This document shows positions 9,884 through 19,882 of a stretch of 64,000 bases of DNA, one piece after another. Both the position numbers and the translations under genes were made by a program. The stretch's first letter is position 1. Each line of letters opens with the position of its first letter. The notes below the pieces were generated by a model. That model did not search any database, was not told the DNA's origin, and saw only the letters and a program-made list of their open reading frames with translations. Origin of the DNA: Eledone cirrhosa. Its lineage: Eukaryota > Mollusca > Cephalopoda > Octopoda > Eledonidae. The stretch spans positions 117,164,212 to 117,228,211 of the forward strand of contig OZ024744.1 of the NCBI GenBank assembly GCA_964016885.1, written 5' to 3'.

Positions 9884-11830
9884 CTAATGTAACAAACCAG
9901 ATCTGGAGGTCAGAACAGTCCACTGTGAATGTAACAAACCAGATCTGGAGGTCAGAACAGTCCACTGTGAATGTAACAAAACAGATCTGGAGGTCAGAAC
10001 AGTCCACTGTAAATGTAACAAAACAGATCTGGAGGTCAGAACAGTCCACTGTAAATGTAACAAACCAGATCTGGAGGTCAGAACAGTCCACTGTGAATGT
10101 AATAAACCAGATCTGGAGGTCAGCAGAGTCCACTGTAAATGTAACAAACCAGATCTGGAGGTCAGAACAGTCCACTGTAAATGTAACAAACCAGATCTGG
10201 ACATCAGAACAGTCCACTGTGAATGTAACAAACCAGATCTGGAGGTCAGAACAGTCCACTGTAAATGTAACAAACCAGATCTGGAGGTCAGAACAGTCCA
10301 CTGTAAATGTAACAAACCAGATCTGGACATCAGAACAGTCCACTGTGAATGTAACAAACCAGATCTGGAGGTCAGAACAGTCCACTGTAAATGTAACAAA
10401 CCAGATCTGGACATCAGAACAGTCCACTGTGAATGTAACAAACCAGATCTGGAGGTCAGAACAGTCCACTGTAAATGTAACAAACCAGATCTGGAGGTCA
10501 GAACAGTCCACTGTGAATGTAACAAACCAGATCTGGAGGTCAGAACAGTTGACTGTGAATGTAACAAACCAGATCTGGAGGTCAGAACAGTCCACTGTGA
10601 ATGTAACAAACCAGATCTGGAGGTCAGCAGAGTCCACTGTGAATGTAACAAACCAGATCTGGAGGTCAGAACAGTCCACTGTAAATGTAACAAACCAGAT
10701 CTGGAGGTCAGAACAGTCCACTGTGAATGTAACAAAACAGATCTGGAGGTCAGAACAGTCCACTGTAAATGTAACAAACCAGATCTGGAGGTCAGAACAG
10801 TCCACTGTGAATGTAACAAACCAGATCTGGAGGTCAGAACAGTCCACTGTGAATGTAAAAAAACAGATCTGGACATCAGAACAGTCCACTGTGAATGTAA
10901 CAAACCAGATCTGGAGGTCAGAACAGTCCACTGTAAATGTAACAAACCAGATCTGGAGGTCAGAACAGTCCACTGTGAATGTAACAAACCAGATCTGGAG
11001 GTCAGAACAGTTGACTGTGAATGTAACAAACCAGATCTGGAGGTCAGAACAGTCCACTGTGAATGTAACAAAACAAATCTGGACATCAGAACAGTCCACT
11101 GTGAATGTAACAAACCAGATCTGGAGGTCAGAACAGTCCACTGTGAATGTAACAAACCAGATCTGGAGGTCAGAACAGTCCACTGTGAATGTAACAAAAC
11201 AGATCTGGAGGTCAGAACAGTTGACTGTGAATGTAACAAACCAGATCTGGAGGTCAGAACAGTCCACTGTGAATGTAACAAAACAGATCTGGAGGTCAGA
11301 ACAGTCCACTGTGAATGTAACAAACCAGATCTGGAGGTCAGAGCAGTCTACTGTGAATGTAACAAACCAGATCTGGAGGTCAGAACAGTCCACTGTGAAT
11401 GTAACAAACCAGATCTGGAGGTCAGCAGAGTCCACTGTGAATGTAACAAACCAGATCTGGAGGTCAGCAGAGTCCACTGTGAATGTAACAAACCAGATCT
11501 GGAGGTCAGCAGAGTCCACTGTGAATGTAACAAACCAGATCTGGAGGTCAGAACAGTCCACTGTGAATGTAACAAACCAGATCTGGAGGTCAGCAGAGTC
11601 CACTGTGAATGTAACAAACCAGATCTGGAGGTCAGCAGAGTCCACTGTGAATGTAACAAACCAGATCTGGAGGTCAGAACAGTCCACTGTGAATGTAACA
11701 AACCAGATCTGGAGGTCAGCAGAGTCCACTGTGAATGTAACAAACCAGATCTGGAGGTCAGCAGAGTCCACTGTGAATGTAACAAACCAGATCTGGAGGT
11801 CAGCAGAGTCCACTGTGAATGTAACAAAAC
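9884..11830. repeat. Minisatellite, 42-bp unit, about 46 copies
   Basis: A nearly perfect tandem array. Each unit contains 'aaccagatctggaggtcag' and 'cagtccactgt'. Variant sites are GTGAATG/GTAAATG, GGAGGTC/GGACATC, AACAGTCC/GCAGAGTCC and AACCAG/AAACAG. Because 42 is a multiple of three and the unit has no stop in several frames, both strands show open frames of more than 600 codons; these are by-products of the repeat. The GCAGAGTCC variant is concentrated at the right end (11420-11820) and the GGACATC variant recurs at intervals in the left and middle, which suggests local block duplications. Confidence 0.95.
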
Positions 11831-11997
11831 GCAACAGATTCCACTGAGAGCATCATGGTACCACCTTATTTTAGTATTGGAGGTTAATCAGCGTTCCTTT
11901 GTCTGGTGACTGGAAGTAGAAGAATTATTAGTAACCTGGTCACTTCTAAATATATTAAATAACTGAATAGTGTGCGTATAGTATATATAATAAAAGA

Positions 11998-12031
<34 letters not shown>

Positions 12032-12115
12032 GTAGGAGGTCAGTTTTATTGTAGCACAATAAAGCAATGCAAATATCGGATAAGTAGCACTCAACAGTTT
12101 ATAGGACTGGAGTAT
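11831..12115. other. Spacer with (TA)n
   Basis: AT-rich sequence with a TA microsatellite at 11998-12031. No gene seen. Confidence 0.5.
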
Positions 12116-12155
12116 AAATAATATAAGATCAAAAGATGGTTAAAAGAGTTCCATG

Positions 12156-12226
12156 TATTTTATTATGCGCATTTCAAAAATAAATATCATCATCGGAAGA
12201 TATTTGCGTTCTCATCAGATAAAATA
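12156..12226 (-). ncRNA. Hammerhead ribozyme motif, type I (left arm)
   Basis: Read on the minus strand: stem I 5' strand TATTTTAT, core CTGATGA, a 13-position stem II (GAACGCAAATATC with GATATTTATTTTT; two mismatches, two G-T pairs), GAA, a minimal stem III (ATGCGCAT, 3 bp and a 2-nt loop), the unpaired A at the cleavage position, then ATAAAATA, which pairs perfectly (8 bp) with the start. Every invariant core position is present. Short stem III hammerheads are known from animal repeats such as Penelope-like elements, retrozymes and satellite DNAs. Cleavage would be predicted after the A at plus-strand position 12164. Confidence 0.75.
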
Positions 12227-12326
12227 GGGAGACATGATATGAGGCTTAAAAAACACTTGCGAGCAGTATGTAGATTTAACACTTCACTGCTCGCAAGTGT
12301 TTTTTAAGCTTCATATTATGTCTCCC

Positions 12327-12397
12327 TATTTTATCTGATGAGAATGCAAATATCTTCTCATGATGATATTTGTTTTTGAAATGCGCATAATAAAATA
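12327..12397 (+). ncRNA. Hammerhead ribozyme motif, type I (right arm)
   Basis: Plus strand: TATTTTAT (12327-12334), CTGATGA (12335-12341), stem II GAATGCAAATATC with GATATTTGTTTTT (one mismatch plus G-T pairs), GAA (12378-12380), stem III ATGCGCAT, A at 12389, then ATAAAATA (12390-12397), which closes stem I perfectly. Compared with the left arm, one stem II mismatch (C-A) is a C-G pair here. Confidence 0.75.
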
Positions 12398-12427
12398 CAT
12401 GGAACTCTTTTAACCATCTTTTGATCT

Positions 12428-12477
<50 letters not shown>

Positions 12478-12478
<1 letters not shown>

Positions 12479-13172
12479 CATCATTTTACGTCCGCTTTTC
12501 CCTGCTTGCAAGGGTGGGACGGGTTCTATTCAGCACAGCATCTCTCCATTTGTCACGGTCCTTCGTCATCTCCTCCATGAGCTTCAGCAATCTGAGGTCT
12601 GCTCTCACCACCTCCGCCCATGATTTTCGTGGTCATGTCTATACCATCGCAGTCTTCTCTCCCATACACCACAACTTATCCCTTTATACACAGTTTCTCT
12701 CTCAACTCATCCATGCTCGATCATTCACACACATTGACATTGCACATCCAATGGAACATACTTGCTTCATTTCTTTCCAGCTGCTGCCCATGTCTCACTA
12801 CCATGCAGCATCGCACATCTCACACAGGCATCATATAACCGGCCTTTCGTTCATAGGGAGAAACCCTTCTTTGTCAACAGAGGAAGCAGCTCCCTAAACT
12901 TCTTCCAACCCATCCTTATTCTAGATACTATGGCCTCGGAACCCCCCCCCCCCTTCCCGTGGTAATCTGATCACCTAGGTACCGGAAGCTATCAACCACC
13001 TCTATAGGTCCTACCTGCATTTGAAAAATGTGTCTATCAATGTGACTTCTACTGTCAAATTTCTCTGAACATCTACTGTATACGTATTTTTCCCTACCTG
13101 TTAGTTTGCCTGCTATCCCACTACATCTCTTGTGTACCCAAGATCTGCATTGTGTACATTCTGTATATATAA
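12478..13172 (-). mobile_element. LINE A fragment, 5'-truncated
   Basis: Begins, in plus coordinates, with the reversed (GAT)n tail and 'acgtccgcttttccctgc', then runs back through the C-terminal domain (about 12540-12900) to the PHD-like finger region ('ctacatctcttgtgtaccca') and stops near 13172. It aligns with LINE A copy 2 at 40.65-41.42 kb and has several frame breaks. A (TA)n tract flanks its 3' end. Confidence 0.8.
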
Positions 13173-13179
13173 GATAAAT

Positions 13180-13369
13180 GTCATAGTCAAAATTGAGAGG
13201 ACAGTGTTCTGGTCATTCTATATCTCCATTTATCACATAACAAGAAAAGTGAGAGTGAGAGTTCACAGCTCTGATACTACAGACATGCGGTTAGAATGTC
13301 TCAGCAAAGAATCTGTGAATTGAGAGATCACAGCTCTCATAGTATGACATGTCTGTTAGAATGTCTCAT
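13180..13369. repeat. Short tandem duplication (about 68 bp)
   Basis: Two imperfect copies of a segment containing 'acagctct...agaatgtctca' at about 13262-13306 and 13330-13370. Non-coding. Confidence 0.5.
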
Positions 13370-13590
13370 GGAGGATGCCCGATGGGTGAAGAAGTGCCAG
13401 GAAATGCCAGTTGAAGGAAGACGTGGTAGAGGTAGACCACGAAAAACATGGGCGGAGGTGGTGAGAACAGACCTCAGATCACTGAAGCTCACGGTGGAGA
13501 TGACGAGGGACTGTGACAAGTGGAGAGATGCTGTGCTGAATAAGTCCCACTCTTGCAAGCAGGGAAAAGCGAACATAAAATGATGATGAT
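13370..13590 (+). mobile_element. LINE A 3' end fragment
   Basis: Encodes the last part of the LINE A C-terminal domain (GRPRKTWAEVVRTDL, near 13430-13475), then the shared tail 'cttgcaagcagggaaaagcg' and (ATG)n, followed by (TA)n. Only the last 220 bases of the element remain. It is oriented opposite to the fragment at 12478-13172. Confidence 0.8.
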
Positions 13591-13781
13591 GATATATATA
13601 TATATATATAAAAAAGTAAGTCCATAGAATCATTAGATAAAACTATATATACAGTATTTCTTCTCCATTCAATCAGCATAATCAACCCCACAAAAAATCA
13701 TTCAAAACGAGGCTATAAGTTTGATATATACTTATGAAGAAATAATAGATAAATAAATGACTCTAGCTACTGTATGTATAT
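13591..13781. other. AT-rich spacer
   Basis: A (TA)n tract at 13593-13609, then sequence without recognisable features. Confidence 0.4.
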
Positions 13782-14093
13782 GCCTTGCAATCGAAAGGTT
13801 GTGAGTTCAATTCAGACCGGGTGATGTGTTGTTTCCTTGAGCAAGACACTTTATTTCACATTGCTCCAGTTTACTCAGCTGTAGAAATGAGATGATAGGG
13901 ACTGGGTTCCCTATCATTCCACTGCAAAGTGGACGTGTAGGCGCCGCGGCAAAAAAAGCACCCAGCACTCACTGAGAAATGAGGTTGGTGTTAGGAAGGG
14001 CATCCAGCTGTAGAAATCAAGCCAGAATCAGTTCCCGTCCCACCCTTGCAAGCAGGGAAAAGCGGACGTAAAATGAAATGATGATGATTAATT
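13782..14093 (+). mobile_element. SINE, truncated inside the tRNA-like head
   Basis: Matches the SINE at 9111-9469 from 'gccttgcaatcgaaaggttg' onward through to the 'gcaagcagggaaaagcggac' tail and a short (GAT)n. The A box is missing and the B box region has a small deletion, so it could not be transcribed from its own promoter. Confidence 0.88.
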
Positions 14094-14425
14094 CAAAATA
14101 TTAACCTAATAATTTTTATTATTTACGATATGATTAATGTTGGATTAAGGGTTCTACATAAACATATAAACTCTTAACATGATCTTTTGATGAGTATGCA
14201 TATCATTTGATTGTTTAAATACATTTAATTTTTCGGGGTTTATTGTATTTTTAAAATATATAGCTTATATGTTTGACAATTATATGGAATCGTAAACCAT
14301 TCATTTATTTATTTTGAATATGTTTTATGATTCAAGAAGTTTGATTTGTATATTTATAGTATATATGTATTACATGATCCTAGTTGAATAATTTTTTAAT
14401 ATAATACTTAACAGTAATTATATTT
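14094..14425. other. AT-rich spacer
   Basis: No gene or repeat recognised. Confidence 0.4.
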
Positions 14426-15385
14426 ATTATGAAAGGCAGGTTATACGATGCCTGCATACGAACAGCAATGCTGCATGGCAGTGAGACCTGGGCATTGTGT
14501 GCAGAGGATATACGCAGACTAGAGAGGAACGAAGCTTGCATGCTCCGCTGGATGTGCAATAGTAATATACGTGAACGGCAAAGCATAAACGAACTAAGGA
14601 AAAAATTAGAAATAAGAGGGATCAGATGTTGTTTACTCGAGAGAAGGCTACGTTGGTACGGTCACGTGATGCGCATGAAAGACGACAGCTGTATAACAAA
14701 GTGCAGGGCAATAAAGATAGACGGTAGCCACGGAGTAGGCAGACCCAGAAAAACATGGGACGAGCTGATAAATTCCGACCTCACACGCTTACACCTCTCC
14801 AAGACAATGTCACTGGACCGAGACCTTTGGCGGTACTCAGTAATAGAGAAGACCCGCCTTACCTAAATACAAAGTAAAAACCTACTACAGTCAGTAGGCA
14901 CCTCTATCAAAACACACCCCCGTCCCACCACCTCCACCCCACCCACACCGCCCCTTTCAATGTAAAGTTATGTTGGTCCCACAACATCCAAACCGAAACA
15001 AATGAGATCGTGTAGGTGTCACGACAAAAAACACACAGTCCACGCTGTAAATGTGGCCGTGTAGGCAACACGGTAAAAACCTCCCAGCCCCACACTGTAA
15101 ATGTGGTTGGTGTTAGGAAGGGCATCCAGCTGTAGAAAACTCGCCAGACAGTCCACGCTGTAATGTGGCCGTGTAGGCAACACGGTAAAAACCTCCCAGC
15201 CCCACACTGTAAATGTGGTTGGTGTTAGGAAGGGCATCCAACTGTAGAAAACCCGCCAGACAGTCCTATGCGAGCAAGACAACCACTCTTGCCTCAAGTG
15301 GGAAAACCCCCGTCCAAACCCATGCAAGCGTGGAACACGGACGCTAAACCTGATGATGATGATGATGATGATGATGATGACTAAT
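14426..15385 (+). mobile_element. RTE-like LINE, family B, 3' portion
   Basis: A 5'-truncated copy containing the C-terminal domain (14429-14866) and a long 3' untranslated region (14867-15385). The latter holds two tandem copies of a roughly 110-bp segment with 'gttggtgttaggaagggcat' (near 15106 and 15219). It ends 'aacacggacgctaaacc' plus (GAT)n. Other family B copies are at 29905-32035 and 46613-50124. Confidence 0.85.
14429..14866 (+). pseudogene. LINE B C-terminal domain
   Basis: A 145-codon frame, uninterrupted to its natural stop, containing MLHGSETWALCAED, CCLLERRLRWYGHVMRM and GRPRKTWDEL. This domain follows the RT and PHD-like finger in the longer copies. RT and endonuclease are absent, so the copy is dead, but the lack of stops suggests a fairly young insertion. 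Confidence 0.85.
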
Positions 15386-16411
15386 ATCATCTTAATCTTA
15401 AACTTTAAACAATGTACTATAAATTTAGACAAATGCGTATATCTAGTTTAATAATATTCTTTTTAAGTACACTTATATGGCCTTTGGATACTTATGGGCA
15501 TTCTAATTTTAAATTTATAATTGTAATTATTTTCTAAATTATATAATGATTATTTTTTAATATAAAAATTTTTTTTAATATAATTTAATTTGGATTACCT
15601 GCGGGATGAAGAAAATATTAAGTCTTTTCTTTCTCATGTTTGCAAACACTTTAAATATGATATTATACTATAATATAAATACTTATACATTTTATAGTCA
15701 GAAATCATATGCCATTAGATTAATTCACTATTTCAAACTAACATAAAGATTCGAAATTTAACGGTCATCCGGATGCGCCGGGCAATATATATTTGATTAA
15801 TTGACTATTTCTAATTAACTTAAGGATTCGAAAATAAACCGTCATATAACTACACCCAGAAATATATTTGATATTTTGATTGATTGACTATTTCTAAATA
15901 ATTTAACGATTCAAAATTATTCATTCACAAAGCTATACCCAAATATATATTTTTACATCATCTAATTATACGCTGTTTATCCATAACAATACAAGTCCCC
16001 CTCCCTGTGTTTTATACTATAAAACTTATTTTCTCCTCCTCTACTCTCTATCCTTAATCAATTTTCTTTTGCTTTCGTGCATAACATATTCTATATTTCT
16101 AGTCATTCTCTCTTTCCTCATCTGTTTTTCTCTCTCTGTCTTTCACTTCCCCTTTCTACAATAATGTGTTATTCATATATTACTTTATTTAAATTATTTA
16201 AATTTCTAATAGTTATGTAGGTTTATATTATATTAGTAGTTATTTATTATTATGTATCTTTATAAGCTTTCTCACACGCACCCTCTGTACTATATGTAAT
16301 TTTTTCCTGTCTCAATCTTAAGGTATATAAATATTGAGTTTTGTCCTATCTTATTCACTGCCATGACTGAATTTTAACCATCTACTAAGTCAAGGTATGT
16401 CAAGCATCATC
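15386..16411. other. AT-rich DNA with a degenerate 80-bp triplication
   Basis: No gene is seen. Around 15712-15955 three diverged repeats of about 80 bases each carry 'gattaat.gactatttc' and a following 'attcgaaa'-like phrase. The rest has no recognisable structure. Confidence 0.5.
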
Positions 16412-16480
16412 TTATTTTATCTGATGAGGAGGTACTGTTGAAGGTAGCTCAGTACCTCTGAAATATGTATAATAAAATAT
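16412..16480 (+). ncRNA. Hammerhead ribozyme motif, type I
   Basis: Stem I TATTTTAT (16413-16420), core CTGATGA (16421-16427), stem II of 10 pairs (GGAGGTACTG with CAGTACCTCT, one G-T pair), GAA (16460-16462), stem III ATATGTAT (3 bp, 2-nt loop), A at 16471, then ATAAAATA (16472-16479). Stem I is identical to that of the 12.3-kb copies. Stem II is entirely different in sequence yet better paired. The third stem III pair is A-T instead of G-C. Conserved structure with changed sequence is good evidence for a ribozyme fold. Confidence 0.8.
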
Positions 16481-16621
16481 ACTTGATCACACGAATGTCT
16501 ATATTTGTTAATATTTTGAATTAATATTAATAACTCCGGAAAACCATTACTGTGGAGTGCTTCTAATCTATTGTAAAACTTTATTCATTGATTTATTCAT
16601 TGAACTTTGTTTAACCTTTAA

Positions 16622-16657
16622 TTATATATATATATATATACACACATGTACACACAC

Positions 16658-16708
<51 letters not shown>

Positions 16709-16865
16709 TAGGCAATATGCAGAAGAAAAAGAAAAGACAACAGAAAAAAACAAGCATCATCATCATTGTCATCATCATCATCAACAACAACAACGTCATG
16801 ATCATCAACATCATTACCATCATCATCATCATCATCATCATCACGACCATCATCATCAACAGCAG
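16622..16865. repeat. (TA)n, (GA)n and (ATC)n microsatellites
   Basis: Successive simple repeats; the His- and Met-rich open frames are artefacts. Confidence 0.9.
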
Positions 16866-16963
16866 CAATGATACTTTAAAATAAGGGATTTCTTCCTCTT
16901 CTTCCATTGATATCTAGTTGGTAGAGATCCCTGTAGTATAATTGTTGATAACTACCTTTAACT

Positions 16964-17249
16964 TAGAGAGAGGGGGGGAGTATATATGTATATATATAGA
17001 GAGAGAGGAGGGAGAGAGCAGAGAGTGGAAGGGGGAGAGAGCAGAGAGGGGAAGGGGGAGAAAGTAGAGAGGGCGAGAGAGTAGAGAGGGAAGGGAGGAG
17101 AGAATAGAGAGGGGAAGGGGGAGAGAGTAGAGAGGGAAGGGGGGAAAGTGTATATATATAGAGAGAGAGCGAGGAGGGAGAGAGCAGAGAGTGGAAGGGG
17201 GAGAGAGGGAGGGGGAGAGAGTAGAGAGGGAGGGAAGGGGGGGAGAGTG

Positions 17250-17275
<26 letters not shown>
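16964..17275. repeat. GA-rich minisatellite
   Basis: Purine-rich tandem sequence built from 'gagagagcagagaggggaag' type units, interrupted by (TA)n blocks. Confidence 0.85.
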
Positions 17276-17281
<6 letters not shown>

Positions 17282-17363
17282 TCTTTCTGGCAAATATCCC
17301 AAAATGGATTTAACAGATTCCATAGCAAACACCCAGCTGAAAACAACCTCTTCTCTTATAGAA

Positions 17364-17480
17364 TCTCTCTCTCTCAATCAAACATCTTTCTCTCTCTCTC
17401 TCTTTCAAACATCTTTCTCTCTCTCTCTCTCACTAACACCCCCCCCCCTCTCCTCACTACCCCCCCCCCCCCCTCCCCAA
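17364..17480. repeat. CT- and C-rich simple repeat
   Basis: (CT)n followed by C runs. The roughly 85 bases before it are unassigned. Confidence 0.85.
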
Positions 17481-17544
17481 TCTATCTATTTCTCACCAAC
17501 ATCCAGGATTGGCTACACTGCATTGTGAAGTATCTGCAGTGACA

Positions 17545-17949
17545 GATCACCATTATCATCATCATCATCATCATCATCACTAATCACTATCATGATCACC
17601 ACCACCACCACCACCACTACCACCACTACCACCACTATCACCATCATCACTATCACTATCATGATCATCACCACCACCACCACCACTATCACCATCATCA
17701 CTATCACTATCATGATCACCACCACCACCACCACCACCACCACCACCACCACCACCACCACCATCATCACTATCACTATCATGATCACCACCACTACCAC
17801 CACCACCACCACCATCATCACCATCACTATCATGATCATCACCACCACCACCACCACTACTACCACTACCACCACTACCACCACTATCCCCATCATCATC
17901 ATTACTATCATCATAATCATCATCATCACCACCACCACCACTACCACCA

Positions 17950-17983
<34 letters not shown>
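17545..17983. repeat. (ACC)n/(ATC)n trinucleotide array
   Basis: CAC/CAT/ACT triplets with recurring 'atcactatcactatcatgat' blocks. Ends in (CT)n and (TA)n next to the palindrome at 17984. Confidence 0.92.
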
Positions 17984-17987
<4 letters not shown>

Positions 17988-18147
17988 GATTAATTATTAC
18001 TACAGATTAAAGATTAAGCAAAGAATTTCTGCTATCACACTATACAGGATCTTCTGAAACTCTGAGTTTCAGAAGATCCTGAATAGTGTGATAGCAGAAA
18101 TTCTTTGCTTAATCTTTAATCTGTAGTAATAATTAATCTATATATAG
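17984..18147. repeat. Long inverted repeat (about 80-bp arms)
   Basis: The left arm (17984-18063) and right arm (18066-18147) are reverse complements with a single mismatch noted (near 18043 against 18086) and almost no loop. The flanks are also mirrored: (CT)n(TA)n on the left and (TA)n(GA)n on the right. Its transcript would form a very stable hairpin. No hammerhead core is present. Confidence 0.88.
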
Positions 18148-18494
18148 AGAGAGAGAGAATTCACAAGAATCAAAGCTATGTTCAAAACATTTATTCACTT
18201 ACAATTGTTTCATCCAAACCTAGGCTTGGAGTCTTCAGAGCATTTTTCAATGTTTGTACACATAATTGACCTCCTTTCCAACGCAAGAGACATACAGATA
18301 CATATATATATATATATATATATTGATGTACAGTGGAGTGACATATATTATTTCAAATCCAAAATCAAATCAAAATTCCGTATTGGATGTTTGATGCATT
18401 AAATTACTGACCTTCACTGTTTAGGGTTTAAAATATACATAACTATAAAAAGTTTTAGTATATACATAACCATAAATAGTATCCTTAATATTAT

Positions 18495-18526
<32 letters not shown>

Positions 18527-18595
18527 GAGTACAGCTGAGAAAAATCAATCTGTAGTTACAACCAAATGTTGTCTTGAGATGAGCTTAGGGTGAAA
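18148..18595. other. Spacer with short (TA)n tracts
   Basis: Simple repeats at 18301-18322 and 18493-18526. Nothing else recognised. Confidence 0.4.
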
Positions 18596-18664
18596 GCAGA
18601 ATGTCAAGGGTCGTAACTCTATGCTGGAAAGCATGGTGTACGGCCCTCTACCGATACTGCCAAT
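18596..18664 (-). mobile_element. SINE head fragment (tRNA-like)
   Basis: Read on the minus strand it matches the 5' head of the SINE at 28025-28213 ('ggcagtatcggtaga' and 'catgctttccagcatag'). It sits exactly at the 3' end of the Tx1-like LINE, so the LINE may have inserted in the SINE head. Confidence 0.6.
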
Positions 18665-18914
18665 CTAATAATAATGCTTTCTTTATTAACCACAAGGGTT
18701 GACACAAAGTAGACATTAAGGACAACACAGGACAATACAAATGGACATTTCTGCGTGTAAAAAAAAACAAAAACAGAGTGTGACAAAAGGAAACAATGAA
18801 AAATTTCCAACAGGGGGGAGACATCTGAGGGTTGCTCGTGGAGAAAGCCCACAAGAAAAGCCACGGTTACCCTGAGCTAGAGCAATGGCCTCTTCCAGTT
18901 TTCCTCCTACAATG

Positions 18915-19851
18915 CTACAGGCACATGTTCAGGGTAGACCCATTCACATGGGTCATTCTTGCCTCTCTCACCCATCTTTCAACAAACTGGCTGGAGGTCA
19001 GCACTTCCCTCTCCACCCTGATTTTCCTATTTAGGTGAAACCTGAAAAAGTTAATGAGGGCATCACCGAAGAGGAAAGTGCCGGTCCTCCACTCTTTCAG
19101 ACGTGTCCAGCATACAATCTCTTTTACCAAGGAAGGCGGTGGGGCAATCTTCACGATGGACTCAGTTGAAAGCCAGATCCGTTCTACACGTGACAGCAGG
19201 TGTTCGGCATAAACCCACAAATTAGCAATGCTCAGACACTGGACGAGTGCGTGCAGGACGGTTTCATCACCCTGTCTGCATCTCGGACAGGTTCGGTTGA
19301 CGGCACTTCCATGCCTGTAGAGTTTATCCCGAACTGGCAAGGCCTCTCGGTAACATTGCCAGGCCAGGGATTTCTGGAAGTTGTCCATGAGCCCTGGCCC
19401 GAAAGTTCTCCCGAAGAGATTGGCTAGTTGGTTTTCATCGATGCCTAGAGTTTCTCCAAGGACATCGTTGCTCTTTCCTTCCACTAATCTTCTATAGAAA
19501 GCCAAGGTGGAGTTTCCAACGATTGTATTGCTCGACTGGTCAAGGGCTGTAAGCGCCTGAAGACATTCCAGTCTCCAAGCGCTTCATCTCGGACTGCAGC
19601 TCTGCCAAGGAGACAAGCTGGGGAAACATGTGTCTAGCAAAGGGCGACCACACCTGATCACCATCGAGGAAGAGGTGGAGATGCCATAGTCTGAGCGTAT
19701 GTCTGCGCATCATCAGCCACGGCATTCCCAGCCCTCCGTGTAGCGGGTGTTGACAACAGTTGGTCCGCCTGATCATCGGAGCACATCCCTTCCACAAAAA
19801 GCGAAAGAGCAAATGCTCCAGTGCAGTCAGGCGAGGCTTAGGACAAGGCAC
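18915..19851 (-). pseudogene. Tx1-like ORF2, copy 1: C-terminal region
   Basis: Two frames, 19540-19851 and 18915-19505, cover the segment after RT. The first has LLFRFLWKG and GGLGMPWLM, a conserved thumb-like block in this clade. The second has a Cys-x2-Cys-x8-His-x4-Cys motif (CPRCRQGDETVLHALVQC), the C-terminal zinc motif of L1-type ORF2 proteins. The 250 bases beyond 18915 are the 3' untranslated region. Confidence 0.82.
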
Positions 19852-19882
19852 GACGGTCAGGTGGTAGCAGATGACGGACCGC

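Larger units (their letters stand above)
12116..12440. mobile_element. Foldback element: 325-bp palindrome with a hammerhead motif in each arm
   Basis: The left arm (about 12119-12266) and right arm (about 12287-12438) are near-perfect reverse complements around a centre of about 20 bases, with small differences (for example GCGTTC against GCATTC on the matching strand). A TA tract follows the right arm directly. Each arm contains one complete hammerhead-ribozyme layout, one on each strand. A single-armed relative is at about 16.4 kb. Confidence 0.85.

Noticed and set aside
9884..11830. CRISPR-like array
   Set aside because: Units are contiguous with no unique spacers, and the organism is clearly a eukaryote.
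9834..11847. Open frames of 666 and 640 codons on opposite strands
   Set aside because: Both lie inside the 42-bp tandem array and exist only because the unit length is a multiple of three without stops. No splice or start context and no non-repetitive sequence.
17513..17993. Val- and Thr-rich frames
   Set aside because: Trinucleotide repeat artefacts.
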